From the NCBI RefSeq assembly GCF_003268655.1, contig NZ_CP029642.1:4030001-4094000 (forward strand): a stretch of 64,000 bases of DNA, in the 5' to 3' direction. Both the position numbers and the translations under genes were made by a program. The notes beneath the pieces were generated by a model, which did no database searches, was not told the DNA's origin, and worked only from the letters and a program-made list of their open reading frames with translations. How positions within the stretch are numbered: the first letter of the stretch is position 1; every line of letters begins with the position of its first letter. Of this stretch, positions 1 through 7,254 are shown one piece after another. This stretch comes from Arthrobacter dokdonellae. Lineage in GTDB: Bacteria > Actinomycetota > Actinomycetes > Actinomycetales > Micrococcaceae.

Positions 1-566
1 TCAAAGGAACCGTGCACCGAGTCGCGGCGCAGCAGGCTGGCACGTTTCGAAAGGTCATTGGCGGCCCCGCGGCGGACTACGATGGCGCGCAAGCGCAGGC
101 CATGCCCGCTTCCGGCCTTTTCGATGAGAAGGCGGGCCAAGAGCCGGCCGATCCGCCCGAAACCGTAGAGGACGACGTCGGTTCCGGTTCCGCCGGCACC
201 GTGCCTGCCCACGACGTCGGTGAGTTCGGCTCGGAGGAACTCCTCTAGCGTCACATTGCCTCCCACGTCCTTGAACTTCTCGTTCAGGCGCGCAATGTCG
301 ATCGCGGCCGGGCCGAGGTTCAATTGTGCCAGGGCGTTCAGCAAGGGGGCGGTCTCCTCCAGGAGCAATTCTTCCTTGCTGATCCGGCGCGCGAAGCGGT
401 GCGCCTTGAGGATGTTCATGGTGGACATGTTGGTCAAACTTCGGCCGTGAATGCTCGCCACCACGTTGTTTTCGCGGTACAGCCGGCCGATCACCGGAAT
501 CATGGCCTCGGCCAGGGACTGGCGTTCCATCCACGCCTCGAGACTACGATCTAAGGGTTGTAGCAT
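1..566 (-). CDS. gap: Glyceraldehyde-3-phosphate dehydrogenase, N-terminal part (runs off window)
   Basis: Reading the minus strand from an ATG at 566 gives an open frame of 188 codons that leaves the window without a stop. About 120 residues of helical N-terminal extension (with the stretch IPVIGRLYRENNVV) come before the Rossmann motif GFGRIGR and the segment KRASLLRRDSVHGSF. This matches the long, roughly 480-residue GAPDH type I remember from Arthrobacter and relatives, which oxidises glyceraldehyde 3-phosphate with NAD(P). The catalytic Cys lies outside the window. A GGAAAGG ribosome site lies about 10 bases upstream of the ATG. Placed beside RuMP and glycolytic genes, it probably drains triose phosphate formed from formaldehyde. 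The identification is firm; the cofactor preference is unknown. Confidence 0.9.
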   Translation of the reverse strand, partial: MLQPLDRSLEAWMERQSLAEAMIPVIGRLYRENNVVASIHGRSLTNMSTMNILKAHRFARRISKEELLLEETAPLLNALAQLNLGPAAIDIARLNEKFKDVGGNVTLEEFLRAELTDVVGRHGAGGTGTDVVLYGFGRIGRLLARLLIEKAGSGHGLRLRAIVVRRGAANDLSKRASLLRRDSVHGSF

Positions 567-1126
567 CGGGCTGCCTTTCCAATATTGGTCGGATTTACTT
601 GATCCTTGAATGATCAGGGGCTGCGGGAATCCACCAGCCACTTGCCCAGCCTGCGGCGCCGAACCGCGTGTTGCCGGCTCGGGTGCCGCAGGCCTGACAG
701 GAGGAAGACGGCAGCTTTGCCTGGCCGGCAAACTGACGCTTCATCCTCCAAAAACCGGGCTTGCAGTCCATCGTCCTGCAATTTTCGGGCCATGTAACCT
801 CCAATTCGGAATGGTTGCACCTACCTAATTGTGTAGGCGGGTGCAACAAGTGGAGCGGTAGGCCAGCCTGCTCTGCAGGCGGTTAGTGTCCCCCATAACC
901 ATCCCCTTCCGGGCTGGCATCCTGAGCGGCCCGCCCAAGTCACAAGCCTGGAGCCCGCGGTGCCGTTGCACAGGTTACGGCGCAGCGCCCAAACAGGCCT
1001 GCCTTCGGGACATCTTCGCGGCACGGAAGCAGACAGGGGACGTCATATACGCCACCCAAAACCGCGCCAAAACCGCGAAATCAAGGCCAACTATACATTC
1101 GTCTAGTGAGAAGTTTAAAGAAAGTC
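567..1126. other. Intergenic region without a gene
   Basis: No convincing coding frame is seen between the gap start and the first cupin operon. One hairpin (GTTGCACC at 814-821 pairing with GGTGCAAC at 840-847, with an inner CCTA/TAGG) is the only structure noticed. The divergent promoters for gap and the cupin operon must lie here and just downstream. Confidence 0.5.
814..847. promoter_or_regulatory. Hairpin in the gap/cupin intergenic region
   Basis: Two perfect 8-base arms, GTTGCACC and GGTGCAAC, enclose a second 4-base pairing. There is no T-tract, so it may be a regulator site, a weak terminator or chance. Confidence 0.25.
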
Positions 1127-1163
1127 AACATGAACCATTGACTTGAACAGTTGTTCATGTCAA
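1127..1163 (+). promoter_or_regulatory. Three-half-site TGAAC operator upstream of the cupin/BCCT operon
   Basis: A near-perfect palindrome TTGACTTGAAC-N4-GTTCATGTCAA (1138-1163) is preceded by a third half site, ACATGAAC. The same arrangement, with only a few changes, recurs at 48097-48131 in the same orientation relative to the gene it precedes. A TTTACAC box downstream could be a -10 element. This looks like a true repressor or activator site; the cognate regulator is unknown (the TetR protein at 5480 or one of the GntR proteins are candidates). Confidence 0.65.
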
Positions 1164-1269
1164 AGTCTTCTTTACACGGTGACGCGCATCACGCAGATGC
1201 AATGTCGCTGAGATTCTCCAAGGCATGCGGCACAACAGATGCTCCCCACTAGCGGAACGGTTAAAGATC

Positions 1270-1680
1270 ATGTCCACAACCACTCATCAGACCTCGACGG
1301 CGACGACGGGGGAAGCGATCGATTTCTGGCAAGGCAAGCCTATGGCGGCCCTGGAGGGTGATTGGGGGCGTTTGCGCTGCCGGTTCATAAATTCCCACCC
1401 GACCGGCGCGTGGGATGACTTCATACTTTCAGAGTGGGAGCTTGAGGCCTGCGCGTGGGAGGACTTTCACCCGCACAGCGAGACGGCCTTTGTGCTGGAG
1501 GGCGAACTCCATATCGAGAGCCAGGGTCAGACCGTCGTCCTGAAACCCGGCGATTCGGCTCGTGTCAATCCCGGCGGGGTTGGCCGTTACTGGGCACCCG
1601 TCTATGCCCGGATGGTCACCGTTTACGGGCCCAACCCGCAGGGCCTGGAGTCGCACTCCTTTCGCTACTCCGAACTCTGA
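1270..1680 (+). CDS. Cupin-domain protein (type A, copy 1)
   Basis: A 136-residue single-domain cupin of unknown function. The metal-site signature FHPHSE is followed by LEGELHIESQGQ and a Gly/Pro-rich second motif (KPGDSARVNPGG), typical of a small beta-barrel that binds a divalent metal. The ATG at 1270 is preferred to an upstream frame extension at 1225 because the paralogue at 32221-32640 starts at the equivalent place. Over the last 100 residues or so the two proteins differ at only about 14 positions. It heads a plus-strand run of three cupins and a BCCT transporter behind the TGAAC operator. In this methylated-amine setting it could be a metal enzyme acting on an amine or amine oxide, but nothing in the sequence fixes a substrate. 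Confidence 0.8.
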   Translation: MSTTTHQTSTATTGEAIDFWQGKPMAALEGDWGRLRCRFINSHPTGAWDDFILSEWELEACAWEDFHPHSETAFVLEGELHIESQGQTVVLKPGDSARVNPGGVGRYWAPVYARMVTVYGPNPQGLESHSFRYSEL

Positions 1681-1754
1681 ACCATTCCCAAAACGTCAAA
1701 AACGAACACCCTATCGGCAACAGCGGCTGATAGCTCCCATGAAAGGAAAGATCA

Positions 1755-2117
1755 ATGACTGACAAGACAGCTTCCATTTCGGCCCAGGTCATCCGCGATG
1801 CTGACAACGTAACCGAGTTGGAGGATTGGGGGCCTTGCCCTGAAGCGACTGGACCGCAGATGGACACCCGCGGGATCTACTTGTGGAAGGACGGGAACGG
1901 CGCCGAGTCGGGTATCTGGGAATGCACCGCCGGCCCCTCCCGCTGGATCCTTGAAACCCACGAATTTCTGCACGTTCTTTCCGGTTCGATGACCATCACC
2001 CCCGACGGCGGTGAGCCCGAATTTGTTGGGCCCGGCGACGCGGTATTTGTCCCCCGGGGATGGAGCGGCAACTGGGAGATTCACGAGACACTGCGCAAGG
2101 TTTTCGTGATCTTCTAG
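1755..2117 (+). CDS. Cupin_3 (DUF861)-like protein
   Basis: 120 residues from an ATG with a good AAGGAAAG ribosome site. The second half carries the Cupin_3 pattern: WECTAGPSRWILETHEFLHV, then GDAVFVPRGWSGNWEI and a C-terminal RKVFVIF strand. DUF861 proteins include ureidoglycine aminohydrolase-like and EutQ-like folds, and many have no assigned reaction. There is a single His/Glu pair (THEFLHV) rather than a full HxH metal site. It lies 74 bases behind the type A cupin and 109 bases before the EutQ-like cupin, so co-transcription is likely. I see no second copy of this type in the window, unlike its two neighbours. Confidence 0.75.
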   Translation: MTDKTASISAQVIRDADNVTELEDWGPCPEATGPQMDTRGIYLWKDGNGAESGIWECTAGPSRWILETHEFLHVLSGSMTITPDGGEPEFVGPGDAVFVPRGWSGNWEIHETLRKVFVIF

Positions 2118-2166
2118 CAGCGACGAATGCGGCGCTTCCGGCGCGGCACACCACTAAAGACCATCA

Positions 2167-2186
2167 AAATGAACAATTCTGACAAA
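2167..2186 (+). promoter_or_regulatory. AAATGAACARTTCTGACAAA element upstream of the EutQ-like cupin
   Basis: The 20-base sequence here differs at one base from the complement of 38351-38370 in front of amine oxidase copy 1, and is followed by a partial repeat (CTGGTCAG). It sits in the 109-base spacer before the cupin gene at 2227, so it probably marks an internal promoter or operator shared with the amine oxidase operon. Confidence 0.5.
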
Positions 2187-2226
2187 AACTGGTCAGGCCT
2201 TCACAACACCAATCAAAGGAGAAACC

Positions 2227-2607
2227 ATGGAAACCCTCACAGTAGGAACGCTCACCAAGGCCGGATCGATCCACAAAGTGGAAGGCGGATACAACGGACT
2301 TCCGTCAATGAACGTCCCGGGAGTGGACGCCGCCATCGCTGACTCGCTCACCAACCCGCAAGGTTCGGTCATGAGTTCAGGATTCTTTGAGCTGAAGGCG
2401 TCCGAGCCCCTCGTGTACACCTACATCTGCGACGAGATGAAGGTCGTCATCAAGGGTGAGTTCATCCTCACCGACCGGGTGACAGGGGAAGTGACACGCG
2501 CAAAGGAACGCGATGTCCTGTTTTTCCCTAAGGGTTCAGAAATCACCTTTGAAACCCCTGACTATGGTCTGGGGTTCTTCACCGCCCACGGCTCCATGTC
2601 GTCCTAA
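2227..2607 (+). CDS. EutQ-like cupin (type C, copy 1)
   Basis: 126 residues, ATG with an AAGGAGAAA ribosome site. It resembles the cupin of EutQ-family proteins: YICDEMKVVIKGEF, ERDVLFFPKGSEITFETPD and a C-terminal LGFFTAH. It is a close paralogue of the protein at 39633-40013, with most residues identical and shared segments such as SGFFELKASEPLVYTY in copy 1. EutQ in ethanolamine utilisation has reported acetate kinase activity, but that cannot simply be carried over to these stand-alone cupins. Both copies lie directly upstream of dimethylamine-demethylase genes or their remnants, which suggests a role in methylated amine use. The gene ends before a strong hairpin. Confidence 0.8.
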   Translation: METLTVGTLTKAGSIHKVEGGYNGLPSMNVPGVDAAIADSLTNPQGSVMSSGFFELKASEPLVYTYICDEMKVVIKGEFILTDRVTGEVTRAKERDVLFFPKGSEITFETPDYGLGFFTAHGSMSS

Positions 2608-2622
2608 GGAATACCATCCGAG

Positions 2623-2664
2623 CCGGTTTGTAGCCGCCGCCAATGGGTGGCGGCTACAAACCGG
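2623..2664. terminator. Strong hairpin behind the first EutQ-like cupin
   Basis: A perfect 16-base stem (CCGGTTTGTAGCCGCC paired with GGCGGCTACAAACCGG) with a 10-base loop follows the cupin stop codon by 15 bases. No T-tract follows, so it may terminate transcription incompletely or protect the cupin mRNA. Confidence 0.55.
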
Positions 2665-2834
2665 ATCACAGGTACTGCAGCCTTCCTCCGCCCCGGAAAG
2701 CCAGTACATTCCTGCCCGCCGGTTCAGGCCCGCATCAAAGACGTCATCTGCTTTCAATTCACCATCGGTGGCCGTCTGCAGCTTTCGTTTCCTCCTGGCG
2801 ACTTTGCCCCAGCGGCACCGCCGATACTTTTACT

Positions 2835-2998
2835 GCTTGTTGCGCCAAGGCCAAGCATTTCGGGGAAATGGTCTCTTGCCCGTATATCAGGTCAACCGGC
2901 CCCGTCATCTATATATGAGCGACCAGGAAAAGGCCGCGAACACCACAACGATGTGCTGTCGTCTTACGCAGCCTGGACCAAAAATCGGAGTTGGACCC
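2835..2998 (+). pseudogene. Remnant of a dmmB-type ferredoxin reductase 3' end
   Basis: The DNA before the BCCT start aligns with the 3' end of the ferredoxin reductase gene near 41325-41480. The closing part reads LYMSDQEKAANTTTMCC against LYLNDQEKAENTTMMCC in the intact gene. Further upstream only scattered nucleotide matches with indels remain around the 2Fe-2S cluster segment (CRKGICGEC in the intact copy). The identity continues across the junction into the first codons of the next gene: the BCCT protein begins MTIIDKD and the N-demethylase after the intact reductase begins MSTIITDKD. This is therefore a fossil of a second cupin-dmm operon. Confidence 0.7.
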
Positions 2999-5044
2999 AT
3001 GACTATCATCGACAAAGACCCTGTTTCGGCGCCCGCCGCACTGAGTAAGGACCGCGGGCCCAGCGTGAACTGGCGCGTCTTCATCAGCGCTTCAGTCATC
3101 ATCATAGCCTTCTCACTCTGGGCGATGCTGATGCCCACCAATGCGGAGAACACCATGACTACGGTGACGGGCTGGGTCGCCCAGAACCTCGGCTGGTTTT
3201 ACGTCCTCACCGTCACTGTCGTGATTGGTTTTGTCCTGTGGGTGGCCTTGTCGAAGGTCGGCTCTGTCCGGATGGGCCCGGATCACTCCCGTCCACAATA
3301 CAAGCTCTTCACTTGGGTGGCCCAGCTGTTCGCCGCCGGTGTGGGAATCGACATGCTGTTCTACTCTGTGACCGGACCGATCACCCAGTACATTCATCCC
3401 CCTGAGGGGTCAGGACAAACCGCGGCCGCAGCCCAGGATGCCGTCGTGTGGACCATGTTCCACTATGGGGTGGCCGGCTGGTCCATGTATGCACTCCTCG
3501 GCATGGCAATGGGGTATTTTGCCTACCGATATGGCATGCCGCTGTCGATTCGTTCCGCGCTGTATCCCTTGCTGGGCAAACGCGTCCGCGGCGGCGTCGG
3601 CGACGCGATTGATGTGGTCACCCTGGTGGGCACTGTTTTCGGCGTGGCCACGGCCATGGGGATCGGCGTGGTGCTGCTGGACGTCGGCTTCTCGATTATT
3701 TTTGGTCTGCCATCAGGCCTGGCCCTGCAGATCGCGCTCGTGGTGGTCGCCGTCGTACTGACCATCGCCTCGTGTACCTCCGGCGTCGACAAGGGAATCC
3801 GCTGGATCGCGGAGCTGAACATCTGGGTCGCTGCAGCCCTGCTGCTGTACATCCTCGTGACCGGCCAGACGTCGTTCCTGCTCAATGCCCTGGTGGAGAA
3901 CATCGGCCGCTTTGCAGTCACACTGCCCGGCCGCACGCTGGAAACCTTCGCCTACGTTCCGGGCGGTTCAACCTGGATGGCCGGCTGGACCTTGTTCTTC
4001 TGGGCCTTCTGGCTTGCCTGGGGGCCGTTCGTGGGCCTGTTCCTGGCACGTATCTCCCGTGGGCGGACGCTCCGCGAGTTCGTCATCGCGGCCATCACTG
4101 CCCCCGTGCTGTGCGACTTCCTGGTCGTGAGCATCTTCGGCAACAGTGCCATGCACCAGGTTTTGAGCGGCAACATGAAGTTCGCCGAACTGGCCATCGA
4201 CAGCCCGGAACGCGGCTGGTACGCGCTGCTCGGGATGTTCCCCGGAGCCTCCTTCCTGATCGGCTTGGGTACGCTGTCCGGCATGCTGTTTTATCTCACC
4301 AGCGCCAACTCCGGCGCAATGATGATGTCCAATTTCTCCTCCACCATCAAGGATCCCTCGCAGGACGGGGCCAAATGGCTGCGAATCTTCTGGGCCGTGC
4401 TCACCGCGATGCTGACCATCGCGATGCTGGTGGCAGGCGGGGTGACCACCATGGAGCATGCCACGCTGGTCTTCGCCCTGCCGGTGACCATCATCGCCTG
4501 GCTGGTGATGGCTTCCTTCGCGAAGGCGCTGCGGACGGAACGGGCTCAACGCATGGGCCGGGAACTGCGCCGGCAGGCGAAGGGCATGCACGGCGGCAGC
4601 GGGCCGGAACGCACCTGGCGGCAACGGCTGACGGGGATCCGGTCCTATCCCTCGAAAGAGGATCTTGCCCAGTTCTTGGATCACACCGTGAAGCCGGCCT
4701 TGGCTGAACTGGCGGAGGAATTCACTAAACAGGGACACCAGGCCACCTTGGACGTTGCGCCGAACGAAATCACCGGCATCTCCAGTTACGCACTTGTGGT
4801 TGCCATTCCGGACCATCGGGATTTTCTCTACCGGGTCGAAGCCGTCGAAGCTCCGGTGCCGAGTTTCGGTGGCCGTACCTTCCACGAAATGGAGGTTTAC
4901 TACCGCGCGGAAGTCTTTGACCAGACCGGCTCCGAGGGCTACGACCTCATGGGCCTTGCCCGTCAGCAAGTGATCGACGACGTCCTGGTTCGATACGAGG
5001 GACACCTGAGCTTCCTGAGCTACGTCGGCAGGGAACCTGCCTGA
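2999..5044 (+). CDS. BCCT-family transporter (BetT-like)
   Basis: A 681-residue membrane protein with about 12 hydrophobic segments from residue 22 to about 515, then a soluble C-terminal tail of roughly 150 residues (RQRLTGIRSYPSKEDLAQFL onward) as in BetT choline carriers. The BCCT core is recognisable: GVGIDMLFYSVTGP, MFHYGVAGWSMYALLG, and WTLFFWAFWLAWGPFVGLFLARISRGR. Residues usually reading TEP are TGP here. The start is the ATG at 2999; a longer frame from 2513 runs through the dmmB remnant and is rejected. The likely substrate is a quaternary or tertiary methylated amine (choline, betaine, TMAO or trimethylamine), taken up by proton or sodium symport. Its translation start region appears to derive from an N-demethylase gene. 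Confidence 0.85.
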   Translation: MTIIDKDPVSAPAALSKDRGPSVNWRVFISASVIIIAFSLWAMLMPTNAENTMTTVTGWVAQNLGWFYVLTVTVVIGFVLWVALSKVGSVRMGPDHSRPQYKLFTWVAQLFAAGVGIDMLFYSVTGPITQYIHPPEGSGQTAAAAQDAVVWTMFHYGVAGWSMYALLGMAMGYFAYRYGMPLSIRSALYPLLGKRVRGGVGDAIDVVTLVGTVFGVATAMGIGVVLLDVGFSIIFGLPSGLALQIALVVVAVVLTIASCTSGVDKGIRWIAELNIWVAAALLLYILVTGQTSFLLNALVENIGRFAVTLPGRTLETFAYVPGGSTWMAGWTLFFWAFWLAWGPFVGLFLARISRGRTLREFVIAAITAPVLCDFLVVSIFGNSAMHQVLSGNMKFAELAIDSPERGWYALLGMFPGASFLIGLGTLSGMLFYLTSANSGAMMMSNFSSTIKDPSQDGAKWLRIFWAVLTAMLTIAMLVAGGVTTMEHATLVFALPVTIIAWLVMASFAKALRTERAQRMGRELRRQAKGMHGGSGPERTWRQRLTGIRSYPSKEDLAQFLDHTVKPALAELAEEFTKQGHQATLDVAPNEITGISSYALVVAIPDHRDFLYRVEAVEAPVPSFGGRTFHEMEVYYRAEVFDQTGSEGYDLMGLARQQVIDDVLVRYEGHLSFLSYVGREPA

Positions 5045-5479
5045 CTGCGACCGCGCCGACACCGCCGCTGCCTCCACAACAGGCTCCATCGATTAGACGG
5101 GCCAGGCGGTTGATTGCGACGGTGCGGACCGGGTGCCACGGGCGAAACCTGCCAGGGCTGAGGCAGCAACCCTCCGCCGGATCCAAACGTCAACGCACTC
5201 ATGGATACCCGGAATCCGCAATCCAAAGGCGAACGCATCCAGCTCTCCGCTAAGCGGCCATCCCCGGCAGTAATGGCCTGTTGCCCGGCCGCGAGGCCGG
5301 GCAACAGGCCATTAAGTACACGTAGGCGGACTGCTTAATCTGCAAGCACAGAGAAGACAGCCCCGCGGCAGTGCCCTGAGCGGCGTCCTGCGCCGGGCAC
5401 CACGGCCCAACCAATAGTCTTATTGTATGGAGGTGGCCCGGCCGGGGCCCAAGCCAATGGAAAGACTGGAGTGTGTTTC
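5045..5479. other. Intergenic region between the BCCT and TetR genes
   Basis: Apart from the terminator hairpin at 5272-5313 I see no gene. The tetR promoter must lie between the hairpin and 5479. Confidence 0.4.
5272..5313. terminator. Perfect 19-bp hairpin terminator after the BCCT gene
   Basis: AATGGCCTGTTGCCCGGCC pairs perfectly with the bases at 5295-5313 around a four-base GCGA loop. It follows the BCCT stop by about 230 bases and isolates the tetR gene. Confidence 0.8.
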
Positions 5480-6067
5480 ATGCGGGTATCCGCAGAAGAA
5501 AGAAAAGAACAGCTGATTTCAGCGACAGTTGAAATCATGCGCCGTGAAGGTGTCCAGTCGGTGACCATACGGGCCATAGCCAAAGAGGCCAACGCCCCCT
5601 TGGCCACAGCCCATTATTGCTTTGATAATAAGGAAGAGCTCATGGAGGCGGCAGCCGAGGCCTGGTTTAAGAACCTGCGCCGCTTTTCCAGCGACGCCCC
5701 GGAGCATTTGGGCTTGCGTAAGGCTGTGGAACAGGTCGCCGAAGGCTATTGGCGCGCCCTGGAGGAAGAACCTGCAAGCATACTTGCTGAGATCGAACTC
5801 ATTTTGTGGGCCACACGAAATACCGCTGGCAGCCCCCTGGCCGCGAAGATTTATCCGGCATATGAAGTCGAGCTGGGAAAATTATTCTCCACTGCGGCCG
5901 AAAACAGCGATGAGGACTGCCTCATCGGGTTCGATACCTTGGTGAGGTGCTTTCTTATGGTCTTCGACGGGGCGGCCATTCAATTCATGACCGCCCCGGA
6001 GGCAATTGACCACCGGACCCAGTTCTTCCTGATGGTAGACGCACTTCTCATCAAGGCCGGCGTTTAG
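5480..6067 (+). CDS. TetR-family transcriptional regulator
   Basis: 195 residues from the ATG at 5480 (a longer frame from 5423 lacks a good ribosome site). The N-terminal DNA-binding domain shows VTIRAIAKEANAPLATAHYCFDNKEEL, the usual TetR helix-turn-helix at residues 27-54. It is followed by an all-helical ligand domain with several Trp and Met residues. The ligand cannot be predicted. It lies between the cupin/BCCT operon and the converging fba gene, and is the nearest candidate to read the palindromic operator at 1138-1163, a symmetry expected for a dimeric TetR protein. A divergently oriented target is not visible, so regulation of the upstream operon is inference only. Confidence 0.85.
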   Translation: MRVSAEERKEQLISATVEIMRREGVQSVTIRAIAKEANAPLATAHYCFDNKEELMEAAAEAWFKNLRRFSSDAPEHLGLRKAVEQVAEGYWRALEEEPASILAEIELILWATRNTAGSPLAAKIYPAYEVELGKLFSTAAENSDEDCLIGFDTLVRCFLMVFDGAAIQFMTAPEAIDHRTQFFLMVDALLIKAGV

Positions 6068-6155
6068 GCTCCCCCATCAGCCGTGCTGCCTCACCGCCAG
6101 TCCAGAACGCTGATTCGGAACCCCCCTGGCAGGCGGGCGGAATTTCTCACCTAAT

Positions 6156-7178
6156 TTACTTGATGGTCTTCCCGGCGGAGCCGAGCTGCTGCGCGGCTTC
6201 CACCACGCGGGCGGCCAGGCCCTTTTCGGCCGCGGCCCCCCAGACGCGGGGATCGTAGGTCTTCTTGTTGCCGACGTCGCCATCCACCTTCAGGACGCCG
6301 TCGTAGTTGGCGAACATGTGCCCGGCCACGGGGCGGGTGTACGCGTACTGGGTGTCCGTGTCGATGTTCATCTTGATGACACCGTAGGAAACGGCGTCAG
6401 CGATTTCCTGCGCGGAGGAGCCCGAGCCGCCGTGGAACACGAGGTCGAACGGGTTTTCCTTGCCGATCTTGGCACCGACGGCGGCCTGGATCTCCTTGAG
6501 GATCTTCGGGCGCAGCTTGACATTGCCGGGCTTGTACACGCCGTGCACGTTGCCGAACGTCAGGGCCGTGATGTAGCGGCCGTGCTCGCCGGAGCCCAGC
6601 GCCTCGACCGTGGCCAAGCCATCCGCCACCGTGGAGTAGAGCTTGTCGTTGATGGCGTTCTCCACACCGTCCTCCTCGCCGCCGACGGCGCCGATCTCCA
6701 CTTCGAGGATGATGTGGGCCGCGGAGGTGCGGGCCAGCAGCTCGCGGCCGATCCGCAGGTTCTCCTGAAGGGTCTCGGCGGAGCCGTCCCACATGTGGGA
6801 GTTGAAGATCGGATCGCGGCCGGCCTTGACCTCGGCCTCGGAAGCCGCCAGCAGCGGCAGCACGAAGCCGTCCAGCTTGTCCTGGGGGCAGTGGTCGGTG
6901 TGCAGGGCCACGTTGACGGGGTACTTCTTGGCCACTTCCCGGGCGAACGCGGCGAAGCCCAGGGACCCGGCCACCATGTCCTTCACGCCGGCGCCGGACC
7001 AGTACGCCGCGCCGCCGGTGGATACCTGGATGATGCCGTCGGTGCCGGCATCGGCGAAGCCCTGGAGCGTTGCGTTGAGCGTCTGCGAGGACGTCACGTT
7101 GACCGCGGGGTAGGCAAATCCGCCACCCTTGGCGCGGTCGATCATTTCGGCATACTTCTCCGGCGTTGCAATGGGCAT
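6156..7178 (-). CDS. fba: Class II fructose-1,6-bisphosphate aldolase
   Basis: 340 residues, the usual length for a bacterial class II aldolase. Zn ligands and active-site elements are visible: ALHTDHCPQDK near residue 93, LEVEIGAVGGEEDG, FHGGSGSS and the GVIKMNIDTDTQYA segment. It cleaves fructose 1,6-bisphosphate to triose phosphates. It is the last gene of the minus-strand run tkt-tal-rpe-rpiB-pfk-fba. With pfk it forms the fructose bisphosphate aldolase cleavage branch of the RuMP cycle. A chromosomal housekeeping fba would normally sit near other glycolytic genes, so this copy may be a dedicated methylotrophy paralogue, but only a genome can show that. An ATG with AAGGAGC ribosome site defines the start. 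Confidence 0.95.
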   Translation of the reverse strand: MPIATPEKYAEMIDRAKGGGFAYPAVNVTSSQTLNATLQGFADAGTDGIIQVSTGGAAYWSGAGVKDMVAGSLGFAAFAREVAKKYPVNVALHTDHCPQDKLDGFVLPLLAASEAEVKAGRDPIFNSHMWDGSAETLQENLRIGRELLARTSAAHIILEVEIGAVGGEEDGVENAINDKLYSTVADGLATVEALGSGEHGRYITALTFGNVHGVYKPGNVKLRPKILKEIQAAVGAKIGKENPFDLVFHGGSGSSAQEIADAVSYGVIKMNIDTDTQYAYTRPVAGHMFANYDGVLKVDGDVGNKKTYDPRVWGAAAEKGLAARVVEAAQQLGSAGKTIK

Positions 7179-7254
7179 GAAAAGCTCCTTAGCTTCGGTT
7201 TCGTTTTTGGTTCGTTCCCTGCTGGTCAGGGCAATTTTCGCCCTCCGTTCGGTT

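Noticed and set aside
2513..5044. An 843-codon frame for the BCCT transporter
   Set aside because: The first 162 codons run through a hairpin and a dmmB relic and have no transporter character; the ATG at 2999 gives the normal N-terminus.
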